Assembly: GCF_021347895.1 (NCBI RefSeq)
Contig: NC_067117.1
Location: forward strand, 37,529,567-37,593,566
DNA: 64,000 nt
Direction: 5' to 3'
Source: Acanthochromis polyacanthus
Lineage: Eukaryota > Chordata > Actinopteri > Pomacentridae
How positions within the stretch are numbered: position 1 is the first letter of the stretch; every line of letters begins with the position of its first letter. Below, piece by piece: positions 44,264 through 56,849 of this stretch. A program made the position numbers and the translations under genes. The notes below the pieces were generated by a model. That model searched no databases, was not told where the DNA came from, and worked only from the letters and a program-made list of their open reading frames with translations.

Positions 44264-47200
44264 AGGAGCTACAATCTGTCTCTGGGCACAAGGCTCATGC
44301 TGTCTGTCCCGCCTCTGCCCTCCCAGGGGAATCACTCTGGTCCGAACCTATAGCACTCATCATCAACCTGGCTTACCACCTCCCTCTAACCCCTCCCCTC
44401 CTGATGGTAAAGGAGGAGCTGAGGTGGTGAAGGAGCGCACACTTGCAGCCTTACAGGTGGAGAAAATCTGTCTTCTCAATATTCTTAGCTATTTTCCAGA
44501 CCACAACCATCACTTGCAATATGCTGTGTGTGGCTGACCAGTTTGAACTGCATTAATAATTTTGTAATTAATATTATCCTTGAATACTGCAAAATAAATG
44601 CAAATCTTAACACAGCTATCTTTTTATTCTCTTCTCTCCATCTTCTAGCATGCAGGTGATGTGGGGCGGCAGTGGGGTCAGAGGTCGGCGCAGACAGCCA
44701 CTTCCACGGTCAACTACTGGTGGGAGAGATACGAGGAGTTTGTGGGCTTGAATGAGGTCCGCGAGGCTCAGACAAAGGTCACAGAGGTCAGCAGACAGTA
44801 GGAAGAATCTCAGCTTTCATGTTTTTAAGGGACCGAATACAATTTAACTGCACTGAAAACTAGAGCTTCCAAAATCAACATAAAGTTGATTCAACACCTT
44901 CAAAAAACTCACTAAGATTTCTGTTTTTCAGTAAGTATCAGGTACTTACTGGTAGTCTAGGAAAGTACTGATGCATAACAGATGTGTTTCTTCCAGGCGG
45001 AAGCAGGGTTCATGGTGGCCAGGGGAATGGTGCGTGAGGCACATGGCAGCCTGGAGGCCCTGCAGGGCAGGCTGAAGGAGCTCAGGGATCGGCTGGACAG
45101 AGTCTCCAGGGAAGAGGTTCACTATCTGGAACTGGCCACACTAGAGCACAAACTGCTGCAGGTTAGCTGAAGCATTTTAAAATACACATAAAACCCAATG
45201 TTATAGTAACTATTAGCTTCGAGTTTGTCTTTGCAATCCAAATATTTTGAAACCAGAACTTCTTCTGTGCACTACCACTTCTTGTAGTGCACTAATTCTG
45301 CAGAATAATATCTAGACTTAACCACAGTATTATTTAGTAAGTATTCAATTAAAATTAGGATTGTTTGCAATGATATTATAGAAAGTACAGCAACTAGTTT
45401 ATTCAGCGATATCTGTTCAAAAAAGTACTAGAGTACAATAACAAATTTGTTTTATAGAATTTATTGATAACAAACTGCCCACCTGTAATGCTTTGTCCTG
45501 ACCACAGGAGGAGCGTCGTGTCCGGAAAGAGTATGAGAATGCAGAGGGTTTGGAGAGGGAGAAATTTGCCTTGTTTTCAGCAGCAGTTAGGGAAAGCCAT
45601 GAGAAGGAGAGGACGAGAGCTGAACGCACCAAGAACTGGTCCATAATTGGCTCAGTGCTCGGAGCCCTGATTGGGGTCATGGGATCAACATACATTAACC
45701 GCGTCCGCCTGCAGGTGAGGAGAGATGCTACATCCTGTACTCTGTAGTTTTACATTTGGTTAAACTGAAGTAGTTTGGTTTGTACTCAAGGTGTTCAGTG
45801 TATGTGCTAGAGTTTTACACCAAATTGCTAATCTGAAGTGACTATGGTGAATACTTGTTAATTACTGAATCTGTAGTTTTTAGCAGGGGAGCTCCCCTCA
45901 TTCATGACTGAGAGCTTACACTCTCACTGTACAGCCCAAAATACCATTTTCTTGTTGAAATTATTAAAAACTGTGAATACCACAGAAATAAATTGTTTAG
46001 TCTTGTAGGACTAAAACACATTGCAAAATTCTAGTTTGCACAGATTGAATTTCCTTTGACTTTGATGTTATTGTCTCAGATTACTTGTTTTGTGTAGCCA
46101 GTTTAAGATTTGTAGAAGGTATTCACTTTTAAAAATGAAACAGATGGCGGACTTCCGGCCGGAATTTCAATATGGCGCCAGCTTAAAACGTTCGCTCCCC
46201 ATTTTTGAGTTGAGAATAAGCCCCACATGGCCAAATTCTGAAGCGAAAATACTATATATTAAGACATTATCGGGGGCGTTGATGATGACAAAACCAGGAA
46301 AAAGTTAAGCTATACCGCTGGGTTCGACACGAACGACAACAAGAAACAAGCCAAGCTAGCACCGGAGCAAACAGAAGCTGAGGCGGGGATACAGAGGAAG
46401 TGCCAGACTCTCCCGAGATAAGTCCAGAGGCTGAGGACATGTCCGACTTGGAAACCGTTTTGCGGGGGATAAAAGAGTTCCGCCAGGAAAACGCGGAGTC
46501 CCTCAGAGGCATAAGGGACGAAATTAAAAAGGCTAATAGCAGGATTGACGAGCTGAACGGCGCATTGTGAGCACAGAGGAGCGAGTCCAGAGCATTGAAG
46601 GTGCAACATGTGAGTTCATCAAACGGCATAAAAGGTTAGAGGAGAGAATGATTGATCAGGAGGGTCGCGCCAGGCGAGACACTAAACGTATTCACGGTGT
46701 TAAGGAGGGGGCGGAGGACAGTGCGGGGTCCGTTAGGTCTTTGGTGGAGGCCCTTCCAGAGAAAAGCTGGAGCTACCGACGACCTTTGCGCTGAATGTCG
46801 AGAGAGCACATAGAGCGCTGTGGGAGTTCACCCCCCCAAAGATGCTCCTCTGAGGTCGATTATTGTGAAGCTATCTAGCTACAAATGCAAAGAAGAAATA
46901 ATCAAGAAAGCGTGGGAGAAGAGAGGCTTCATTTATGAGAGGCAGCGAGTGTATGTGGACCATGATTATGCACCTGATGTGATGAAAAAGAGAAAGGAAT
47001 ACACTGAAGTAAAGAGGGTGTTGAAAGAGAAAAAAATAAGATTTCAAACACCTTTTTCTGCAAGGCTCCGTGTATTCAGCAACAGAAGCAACTAAAGATA
47101 TGGCTGCAAGAGGATTCCAGGTGCGCATTGTCAAGCCCGCAGATGACCCCATGGAGAAGATACTGTATCAGATGTGGCAATCCACCCACGGGGAAAATAG

Positions 47201-50200
47201 GTCGGACCAGGTGTCAGTGGGATATAAACAAAAATTACAGGCCTTCAGAAGAAACACGGAGGAGGTCTAGTGTGAGAGCACCAAGAGGGCAGGAGTCCAA
47301 TAACCAGCAAGGTAATAACTGGAAGGTTAAGGTAACTTGCTATAATTAGTAACCCAGTGGACAAGAAATATGGACAAATGAGGGTTTTCAGTAATGTCTT
47401 GAAGCACTGATCGGGGAGGTGAGCATTTTCTACGTTTGAGGAAAAAAAAAGACTTGTTGAAATGGACAGGGCCAAAAGTGGCCAGGAGGGCCCCCTACCA
47501 TTTGGGATATGGGGTTATCCCTTAGAGTTAAGAGTTAGATCTGAAAAGGTTAAATCTTGGACCTCATGTTTGGAAGTCTGTGTTTTCTGTTTTCTTGTAA
47601 TGTTCATTGGTTACTATTGTACTCAAAGTTTCTTTACTTGTAGCACAAGAGGTGGAGCAGGATTATTTTCTTTTGCTTTATGCATAAAAGAGAGTCACCA
47701 AATAACTATTTAAAAGTTGCCTCTTACAATGTTAATGGGCTGCTCAGCCCAGTTAAGAGGAGCAAGGTTCTGAATACGATGAAAAAGATGGAGTGGAGGT
47801 ACTTTTTTTGCAGGAGACACATATGACGGACAAAGAGCATGAAAAATTGAAGAGTAATAGGAAGATTGGAGGGAGTCCTGGTAACTTTGTTTAACATCTA
47901 CACCCCGCCAGGCTCTGACTGGGGATTCTATAAACATTTCTTCGATCTAGTGACGATAGAGAGTGAAGGGGTGATGGTTGCTGGAGGTGATCTTAACCAG
48001 AGGCTCAATCCACACTTAGATTCATCAGGTAATGTCTTTCAAAAAAATATTATTTGTAAAAAAATTTGTAAATTAATGTCAGAACTCGGAATTTTGGATA
48101 TATGGAGGGAGCTTAATCCACATAAGAAGGATTACACCTATTACTCTGCTCCTCACTCTGTATATACAAGGATTGATTATTTTTTATTGCATATTAAGGA
48201 TCGTTGTAAGGTAATAAGCTGTAACATTGGAGTGATGGATTTATCTGCTCATTGCCCTGTATTCTTAAAACTATGGATGGGAACTGAAAGGAAATCAACA
48301 ATGTGGAGGTTGAACTCAAGCCTGCTCAATGGCCTCAATGGCAATGAAAGAAGAAATTGAAAAGGATATTTCTGAATACATAGAACTAAATGATAATGGT
48401 GATGTATCCCCATCTGTATTATGGGATGCATGCAAAGTTGTAATGAGGGGAAAGTTGATAGTAAAATCAGTTCACGTGAAAAAAAAATGAAACAAGCAGA
48501 GCTAAAAAAAATTGCAAACTGACCTGGGAAAATTGGAGGAAATACATAAAAACAGTGTAAACAGTAAGATCATTGATGACATAAAGATGAAACGGGCAAG
48601 GATAAATGGTATTTTATCGCAACAAATTCAGAAGAAAATGATTTTTACTAAGCAAAATCACTACGAGGCTGGGAGTGAATCCACAAAACTATTGGCATAT
48701 AAGCTTAACAACAGACAAGAAGACATGTTTAAAAGATGAAAGATCCACAAACAAAACAAACTGTGTATAAGAAAGAAGATATCCATACGTGTTTTGAATA
48801 TTATTATAAGCAGTTGTATGCTCAAGTAAACAATGACAATATACCCCAAATAGACAAATTCCTGGAGGAGTTAAATTTGCCACAGTTAACGGAGGACCAG
48901 AACAATTAACTGCAGAAATAACAACAAAAGAAATCAACTTAGAAATTTCCAGGCTGCAAAATAAAAGTCCTGGGGCTGATGGGTATGGCTCTGAATGGTA
49001 CCGAACCTATAGGGAAACTCTAATTCCATTACTACACAAAACTTTTAATTGGATTTTAAAAAGAGGGAATATTCCTGATTCTTGGAGAGAGGCATTCATC
49101 TCTGTGATTGCAAAGGAGGGTAAAGATGGAACAATATGCTCTAGTTACAGACCAATAAGTACTCAATGTGGATTATAGAATTTTTACAGCAATCTTAGCC
49201 CAGAGAATGGAGAACATTTTACCCGAAATTATTAGTTTAGATCAAACTGGATTTATAAAACAAAGGCAAACACATGATAATATCCGTTGGACTCTACATA
49301 TCATACAGCATATCAAAGAAAAGAAATTAGAGGCGGCAATTTTAGGAATGGATGCAGAAAAAGCTTTTGATTCCGTTAGTTGGGATTTTTTTGTTTAGAG
49401 TAATGCAGAAGTTTAATTTTCACAAGGGTTTTATTAGGACAGTGCAGGCTCTGTACACAGATCCTACTGCAAGGATTAAGGTTAATGGTAGTTTGTCTGA
49501 AGTAATCAAGCTAGGGAGAGGGTGTCAAGGTTGTTCAGTCAGCCCACTCTTATTTGCCATCTTCTTGGAGCCGCTAAGCCAATGGATTAAACAGTGCGAT
49601 CGTATTAAAGGTATAGCCATGTTGGGAGTTCAACAGAAAATTGCTTTGTTCGCAGATAATGTCTTGATTTATTTGGAGGACCCAAATTCATCTCTACCAA
49701 TCCCGATGACTTTCTTGACAGAGTTTGGAAGGCTCTCAGGTTATAAAATCAATGTTCAAAAAACCCAAGCTCTTGCTTTTAATTACAAGCCAGATCAAAA
49801 TATAAAACAAAACTACTCTATAAATTGGGATCAGCAGTCGATGGAGTATTTGGGTATTCACTTAACAAAAGATTTTGGAAGCCTGAAAGCAGTTAATTAC
49901 AATCTAATAATTTCTAATATAAAAGCAGACCTTTCTAAATGGAACTTAATACCATATCTGTGGTTGGCATCAAGAGTAGAGGTGAATAAAATGAATATTT
50001 TGCCTCGTTTGCTATATATATTTCAGAATCTCCCAATTAAGTTAAGAAATAAAGACTTCAAAGAATGGGACAAGTTTATATCTAGATTTTTATGGGAAGG
50101 CGCAAGGCCCCGCATTAAATATAGAACTTTACAACTGCTAAAAAAGAAGGGCGGTTTATCTTTGCCTTGTTTTAAGAGTTATTATCAAGCTGCTCAGATG

Positions 50201-53200
50201 AAGGTCTTGATAAATTTGTGTGACCTAAAGTATGCAGCAAAATGGAAAGACATCGAAGAGAAAATGGCACCACCAATACAAGCCTTAACGTGTGACGTGA
50301 AATTGTAGCTTGGAAAATCCAAACTGAATCTCCATGTAATCTCCTATCTCCATGTTAGGAGATACAGGAGAATCAGTTTGGCATTGGGCGAATTGAATCG
50401 CGTTTCCCTCCTGGGGAAGTTTGGTACGACCAATCATAGCACAGGAGGCAGGAGTTAAGGCTGCGTCATCTTCAGCGCCTGGATTACGCATAAAACACCT
50501 GCGCACCTTTCGGCTTCCTGCCATTGTTTGTACAGAGGAAAATCCTGTTCCAAACGTGAGTAAATTTAGGCAACTTTTACACATACGCACCGACTTGGTT
50601 TGGCTCCGATTTAAAGTTATTCCTAATACCGCTAATCGTTCGGAAGGAGTCTTTTGTTGCTTAGCCTTTTCAAAAATAACTGTTGTACTTGAGAGTACCC
50701 CATGTATTCACATCCGTGTTACACTGATTGGTTCTTTCTCGTTCAAGCTGCATTCATTAGCCCCTCCTTTTTGAAATCGTCTCTTATCATCACAATGCCA
50801 GACTGCCTTTATTTGTATTTATATTAATGCATAAATAAAGTCAGTCTGGATTTTCCAGGCAAGTGAAATTGCAGACAGATTGTCAAGAAAGTGTTAATCC
50901 TTGAATGTGGGCGTCTCTGAAAATGTGGTCAGAAATTATGAAAAAGTATAACTTAACAGAACAATGTAGATTTTTGAGATGGATCGTATACGACACTGAC
51001 TTTTCACCACATTTAAAATATGGGAGAATGGTCCAAAAATGTATTGGGAGATCATTAAAAAGGATAATGTGATGACTTTTCAGCAGATGAAGGATTTATA
51101 TGGTCTGGGTAACCGGGATTTTCATAGATACCTGCAGTTGAGACATTATGTTAGACAAGAAATGAAAAAAGTGAAACTGGATTTCTCTCAACCAGGTATT
51201 TTGAAGATTATACTGGATGCCTACAAATCAGAGCTCAGTTGCAAAGTTATTTCAAAATTGTACAAGGCATTGGAGGATTTAAAAGAGGGCACCTCAGATT
51301 ATGTGAGAGAAAGATGGGAAAAGGAAGCAAAAATCAGCATTGGAGAGGATTGGGAGTCTGTAAATGCATATCTATGGAAAACTACAAATTCTCTGTTTTG
51401 GAGGGAGCATGGATGGAAGAATATAATAAGGTTCTTCTTGACTCCTGCACAGAGAAAATATGCAGATACAAAATGTTGGAGGTCTTGTGGTGCTCGTAAT
51501 GCAAATCATTTCCACATCTTTTGGGATTGCCCCATGATAAATCAATACTGGATGGAAATTAAAAATGTTGTAGATAAAGTATTAAATATTAAAGTTCCGT
51601 TAAGTTTTGAAATTTTGTATTTGGGTATGATTGATATATTACATTTAAGAAGAAGGGATGACTATAAAATAATGATGGCTGATAAAAAGGCAATCACCAG
51701 GGGATGGAGAACTGATTCGGTGCCTCAGGTGGATGAATGGCTGGATGTTATGCTGAGTATATATAACATGGAGAGAATTACTGCGGCTGTTAGGCTGGAA
51801 ATGGACAATTTTAGTAATATATGGAAAGGATGGTTACAGTACATAAGACAATATAGATCAGACTTTGTATAGAGGGATCGAAACTATCCAAGCAGTGTGG
51901 CACTTTGATTTCTTGAGTGTGGGAGCTTGCTTAAATATTACCTGTATTTTGTGAGACACCAAGTGGTATATCTGTTTACACCCTGGTTCAATGCTACAGT
52001 GTTCCTTAGTTTTCTTTAACTTTATCAGGCATATTCAAACTGGATAAACTGTTGGTATAAAAGAAGGGCATTTTGTAATTTGGTTTGGAGCTGTCTGTGA
52101 AAATCTATTGTGAATGTTTATTATATCATGTGATAACTTGTATTATTTGAATTTGGAAAAAACAAGAAAAATAAAATTTTAAAAAATGAAACAGATGAAC
52201 CATAAAACTGCACCTTGGAGAACCAAACCCAGACAACAGTTGAGCCATTTGCCCAGTCAGTGAATTAAACAGTTGATCTGTTAACGATTAAACTGGTGTA
52301 AAACTGATTGTCAAGATTCCTGAGAAGGCCATTGAATATTCAATTAGTTGGACTAACTTACTTGTTTTTACAGCAGTAATTATAACATTCTGAATTAAAA
52401 TAGTTAAATTTTTTGCTCCGAGAGGTTGGTCTCAGTATGAGGGAATAACTTTCTGGTATTAAGTTATTTTTATTTGAATAAAACTTTACATTTTAAAGAA
52501 TAATTTAAATGAATCATTTTTACCCATGCTTCTAGTTGTCAGTTGGTTAATTGGTTCACCACTTCTCAACAACTGTGGGTTATCACTTTTCATCAGCTCC
52601 ATCATCAAATCAACATTTATAGTTTTTCTCTAGCTTGCTTTATGACTGAATACCAGCTAAACAAACTTGTCAGCCTCAGCAGGACTTTGTGTATAGAGTC
52701 AATTGACAGCTGTTAGCATGCTAAAATGTTAAGCTGAGATGGTTAATCTTCAACCTGCTAAACATTAGCATGTTATCATGCTAGCAAATAACCATCCTTT
52801 AAAAAATCAGTAAATGTCCATAATTACAATGTTGTTTGTAGCCTAAATTTAACGTAAAATTATTTATTCTTGAATGTTAGGATATTTCATGTGTTTAAAC
52901 AACAAAAATACCTGTAATGTATCATATTAACATATAATGGCATAGATCAATAAATAGATGTTATGATGAAAATGCATTATTTTCCACAGTTTTGCTGTGA
53001 AAACTGTATTTGTGTAGCTAATTATGAGATTTCTCTGTTTGTACAAAAAGTCTATCTAAAATTACAGAGCCATTATATTTTATCAGTTAATTGTCACTGA
53101 TTGTATCAAATTTTAGACATATTTTTACACTATTAAACTGCAATTTAACTAATTATGTTAAATGAAAAGGAAATATCTGTAAAATTTGTGAATGCATTTT

Positions 53201-54012
53201 AGCAGTCTTGTTATGACAAACTTTTTTTTATTCAGTTGTTCAGAGTCATAGGTTGTAAATGTTATTTTACAATCAACTTGTGAACTACTACAAAGTTCTT
53301 TTTTTTTTGTGCAGCGTACTTTTAAAATTTTAATGCTGCTTGTTTTCTGCTACCAAAAATCTCACGTAACATGTAAAGTTTCCCTCTGAAGCTGCTTTTG
53401 TCATCACACCTCTCTATTTCAATGGTCACTCATTTGTAGGAGCTGAAAAGTCTGCTGCTGGAGGCCCAGAAAGGTCCAGAGAGTCTCCAGAAAGCCCTTG
53501 AAGTCCAGGCTGGAAACCATCGCTCGCAGCAGGACGAGCTGCGAATGCTTATAGACAGCCTCAAAGTCGCCCTGAGTGACGCCTTCACACAAAGGAACAC
53601 CAACCTGAAAGACAAAGAAGGTCCAACTTCAGATTCACATAATGTGCCTCTTTCAGCCTTTAAAGATCTCTACATTGGCAGAAGAAGAACTGAGTCCCTC
53701 CTGGAGTCCCTCACACCGCAACTGGGACAGCTGGAGCAAGGACTCGGGAGAGTTGAAGGGGGATTGTTAATGGTGAGGAAGTTGCTGGAGAGCCGGCCAC
53801 AAAGGGAAGTGCAACCTGCTGAACTGCAATTTGAGAGACCAGAGAGAGGGGACCAGTGGGAGTCTGAGGCAGCGCTTAGGAGTCTAGAGGAGACCCAGAG
53901 GACGCTGGGAGAACGAATCAGGACAAACACGATATATAATGCCATGTTTACCTACACTGCCACTGCCATCACTGTGTCTGCTGTCTACCTTTTGCTCAGA
54001 GGAACTGGTTAG
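43370..54012 (+). CDS. ccdc51: CCDC51 (MITOK), mitochondrial K(ATP) channel pore subunit, 6 coding exons
   Basis: Inner-membrane protein that forms the mitochondrial ATP-sensitive potassium channel with ABCB8. Coding exons: 43370-43374, 44258-44456, 44649-44786, 44997-45161, 45508-45714, 53440-54012. Phases sum to 1287 nt (428 aa). The start was chosen because only the ATG at 43370 joins in frame to exon 2 (MRYRGA...). Residues 1-40 are Arg-rich and non-acidic ([19 protein letters not shown]), suiting a mitochondrial presequence. [18 protein letters not shown], a coiled coil (about 100-205), a membrane segment near 214-231 ([13 protein letters not shown]) and a second near 406-424 follow the family pattern. 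[20 protein letters not shown] is a strong family match. A decayed L1 fills intron 5. No defect is seen. Confidence 0.95.
43936..44005. repeat. GT microsatellite
   Basis: TGTGCGTGCGTGCGTGTG followed by a long GT run, in ccdc51 intron 1. Confidence 0.9.
46441..47270 (+). pseudogene. L1 ORF1 (nucleic-acid chaperone), broken
   Basis: The pieces are [14 protein letters not shown] then a coiled coil ([19 protein letters not shown]), [20 protein letters not shown], and after frameshifts an RRM/C-terminal domain with [17 protein letters not shown] and [12 protein letters not shown]. At least three frame breaks are present. Confidence 0.75.
47700..51872 (+). pseudogene. L1 ORF2 (endonuclease and reverse transcriptase), broken
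   Basis: Endonuclease fragments run from about 47716 ([10 protein letters not shown]) to 48300 ([28 protein letters not shown]). RT follows at about 48900-50300 ([43 protein letters not shown]), with the FADD box changed to FADN. The C-terminal domain is at 51039-51872, including a Cys-rich [19 protein letters not shown]. Many stops, frameshifts and the MITE at 50306-50862 interrupt it. Confidence 0.85.
50306..50862. mobile_element. 557-bp MITE inserted in the L1, 9-bp duplication
   Basis: Ends TAGCTTGGAAAATCC and the complement TTGCCTGGAAAATCC form imperfect 22-bp inverted repeats. GTGAAATTG is duplicated at 50297-50305 and 50863-50871. Its removal rejoins the L1 sequence. No transposase frame is present. 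The superfamily is uncertain: a 9-bp duplication suggests Mutator, and hAT would need 8. Confidence 0.75.
52198..53439 (+). other. remaining ccdc51 intron 5
   Basis: AT-rich unique-looking sequence between the L1 and the acceptor of the last exon (CATTTGTAG). No gene or named repeat is seen. Confidence 0.5.
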
Positions 54013-54500
54013 ACTTCAGCTTAAATATGATCACATACACTGTAATACTGTCAGGCACTGGGAGCAATTATCTAAATGAATCAATGCAGAAGACAGCTTA
54101 TTCAGAAACTGACTACAAGTGTTGGTTTGAGTTTCATCATCTCTTTCTGCTTTTTACTGCAGTAATGAAGCACATAAGTACTGTGGCTGCTTCAACGTAT
54201 TCTTGGTACTTCTCATTTATTGCTCATCGATGTAGCTGGGTATTTTCCCCAATTGTCATACTGACACATATTTTCCCACCTACTTGCAGAAAACATCAGG
54301 TATCCTATTATAGCACATTACTACGTGTACTATTTTTGTGGTTCCCCACTGGCAAGCCCAGACATAAAATACAAAGCTTAAACATTTCAAATTTATTTTA
54401 ATGTAAAGTCCTCAAACAAAACTGTGAACTTTTGCCCTGACAGGTATTATTTGCCTGTCAGTGGTCTTTTTGAGCCAGTGCTAAATTTTACTTGCTTTGT
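54013..54500 (+). other. ccdc51 3' flank, probable 3' UTR
   Basis: No coding sequence. A canonical AATAAA is not seen in the first 500 bases after the stop, so I cannot place the polyadenylation site. Confidence 0.4.
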
Positions 54501-54504
54501 ATCA

Positions 54505-54800
54505 GTGGTTCTCAAGCTTTTTCTGTCAGGCCCCATTTCAGAGGACAAAAAACTTTCGGGGCCCCCTTTGCCTTAAATACTCATGAAATAAGTAGAGTTT
54601 AAATTTTTTTAAATTAAATAAATATTACAAGCAGTCCAATTATGCAACAACTTAACATGTTCAGCGATTAGTAAAATTAACAGTAGGGCTGCGCGATATG
54701 GCCTAAACAAAGATCTCAGATTCTTTCACAAAAAATCGCAATTCACGATTTATTCGATTTTTTTGGACCCCCTACCTAAAATCAATTTGCAGATTACAAA
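54505..54800. repeat. hAT-type terminal fragments
   Basis: CAGTGGTTCTCAAGCTTTTT near 54505 and AGGGCTGCGCGATATGGCC near 54687, the latter followed by AAATCGCAATTCACGATTT, both resemble ends of fish hAT elements. Neither has a visible partner end here. Confidence 0.45.
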
Positions 54801-54841
54801 GAAATTGTTCAAAACTAGTGATGTCACATAACCTGAACCAA

Positions 54842-54905
54842 TTCCAAACAAGAAAAGCACTCAGAGAGTGCAGTACTCCGCCAAGGATGCTCAATTGACG
54901 TATCA
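54842..54905. repeat. fragment of the dispersed repeat also at 7800-7990
   Basis: CACTCAGAGAGTGCAGTACT then CCGCCAAGGATGCT matches CCAGAGAGCACAGTAGTCCA / CCAAGGCTGCT near 7810-7840. Confidence 0.45.
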
Positions 54906-55442
54906 TTTCCGACGGATGACATCTTCAATAAACAATTACCCTGTGCTAAGTACAGGCATATGTTATGCATGTGCATGTCATGTATTTATACCGAATCACG
55001 TGTAAATTACTCTTTTAAAGGTCTGTTGATCACTTCATCAATTTTGGCAAGCCTTTTGCACTTGTTAAAATAAGCGTTCCCTCCAGGCTTTTATTTTGAA
55101 GGCGTATTTTGAATGCTACAGGCTTTTATTTTGTAACCATTACAGCGGCAGAGGAAGTGATTCTCTAAGAGAAGGTTACTTGACATGACGAAGACGCTGC
55201 AGAAAGTCCGAAAATTCACATAAAGAAAGAAAACGGTTCCACGCTGTTGCTGTTTAGCAAAGGATGTGTCTAAACTTAGAAGCAGCTGGAATGAGGACAA
55301 GGTCTCACGGTGAATTTGTGGTCACAATAAGGCTGATGACTGAGCTCAACGTGTCTGGCTGGGGTTTGCTACATCGTGACCTAAATATGTAGCGGGTGCT
55401 AGGAATTAATGAGACTCAGAAACTCCCCACAGTTTAATCATT

Positions 55443-55759
55443 GGTAGTGTCTACGGATACGGGTCCGTATGTACGGCACTTTCCATTTGCCAGACAGATA
55501 CGGACCCGTACGCGAGTCTCACGAGTCAAGAAGCTGCTAACCACTGCAAACTGTTGAAGGGTAAGCAAAGGTTAAGGTTAGGGTTAGTGTTAGGGTCAGG
55601 TTTAGGGTCCGTACCTGTCGTACCGATGCTACGGGTCCGTACAGCTAGCGTCTACCGGGAGTCACGTGACCAGATCTCGCATATCTGATTGGCAAATGGC
55701 AAATGCCGTATCCGTAGTCCACAGGCTACGGGTACGGGTCCGTACCTCTAGCAACAACC
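55443..55759. mobile_element. 317-bp MITE with 9-bp duplication, copy 2
   Basis: Same family as 38739-39068, flanked by a perfect 9-bp duplication TTAATCATT (55434-55442, 55760-55768). It shares GCTGCTAACCACTGCAAACT, the telomere-like core GGTTAAGGTTAGGGTTAG and CTAGCAACAACC at the right end. Copy 1 has an extra GACCCGTAGCCTGTGGGCTA-type segment near its left end. Confidence 0.85.
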
Positions 55760-55971
55760 TTAATCATTTGTTCCTTGTATGATTTCCAGTGTTTCCCCTT
55801 GGATTGGTGCCTTGGGGGGGGGGGGGGGGTGTTTGTTTTCGCGTCGGTCGTTGTCGCCGTCGTACAAAAACTCGAAATAAGGAATTTGAGTCATAATATG
55901 TTTTAATTACCTACCTACATTTATGTAATGTATGTATTTTTATTAATTACTTGCTTATGCCTAGAGCTAAC

Positions 55972-56087
55972 AACACGATATCAGGCCGATTTTGGCTAGG
56001 TTTTTTGTCGGAGCTTGTCTGCTCTTGTCTCACCCGACACTAAACTAAAATTGGCCTGATATCGCGTAGTGTGCTCTTAGCATTAAT
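55972..56087. repeat. hairpin-forming short inverted repeat
   Basis: GCTAACAACACGATATCAGG and the downstream complement of GCTAAGAGCACACTACGCGA TATCAGGCC fold back on each other over about 30 bases around a roughly 50-base loop. It could be a small MITE. No target duplication is evident. Confidence 0.5.
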
Positions 56088-56099
56088 TACTTACCAATA

Positions 56100-56660
56100 T
56101 CAGTTTTGTACAGCCAGGGGGAATATTTCCCCTCTGACAACCAAGCTGGGTCAAAGCCAGGCATAAACTAACCGTGACGTCACCTGTTGGTTTCAACGCC
56201 GAGAAAATGAAGCCCGGATTTTGCTACTTCCTGGTCGCCGTTTTGGATTTTTTGGAGCCAGTGACGTAAAAACTGAAAGACTGGACCGGAGAGCAACTCG
56301 GGGCAGGATTGGCTGAGGACTCTCTTATCCCGCCCACATTTTACCGCAGAGGCTTCTGTTGCTGTCTATCCAGTATAGTCACGCCCCCTGGCTCCGCCAA
56401 CTTTAACGATTTATTTAAAATTCAGTATTGATTTATTTTGAGATCGGCCACCTGATCTCTCACTTTGACCATGAAAACTCACGGGAAAAAAATCCTGAGC
56501 CGTAGAAAATCAGTCTATCAAATTTTATTTTTTCCAAAAATGAATTGGGGTCTATGGAGAAAAAGCTTTTTGGAGCCAACCCTAGCGGACGGCGTGATAT
56601 TGCAAGTTTTTGACACTTCCGGGTTGGCTTCAATTCTGGAGCCAGATGCTACGTCCACTA
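56100..56660. repeat. probable non-autonomous interspersed repeat
   Basis: Sequence with GTGACGTCACCTGTTGGTTT, GCCAACTTTAACGATTTATT and GGAGCCAACCCTAGCGGACG reads like a fish dispersed repeat I have seen but cannot name. No coding capacity is convincing. Confidence 0.3.
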
Positions 56661-56666
56661 TATATA

Positions 56667-56847
56667 CACACGTGGACAAAATTGTTGGTACCCCTCAGTT
56701 AAAGAAGGAAAAACCCACAATTCTCACTGAAATCACTTGAAACTCACAAAAGTAACAATAGATAAAAATTTATTGAAAATTAAATAATCAAAATCAGCCA
56801 TCACTTTTGAATTGTTGATTAACATAATTATTTAAAAAACAAACTAA
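56667..56847. repeat. solo left end of the CACACGTGG Tc1 family
   Basis: 181 bases identical in layout to the left inverted repeat of the copies at 20582, 39223 and 62102, ending abruptly at AAACAAACTAA. No transposase or second end follows. Confidence 0.9.
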
Positions 56848-56849
56848 GC

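Larger units (their letters stand above)
46147..52181 (+). mobile_element. nearly full-length L1 LINE, decayed, interrupted by a MITE
   Basis: About 6.0 kb including a 557-bp MITE, in sense orientation in ccdc51 intron 5. A 16-bp duplication AAAAATGAAACAGATG (46131-46146, 52182-52197) bounds it. It begins GCGGACTTCCGGCCGG and ends in an A-rich tail (AAACAAGAAAAATAAAATTTT). ORF1 and ORF2 remains are recognisable in order. Confidence 0.85.
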
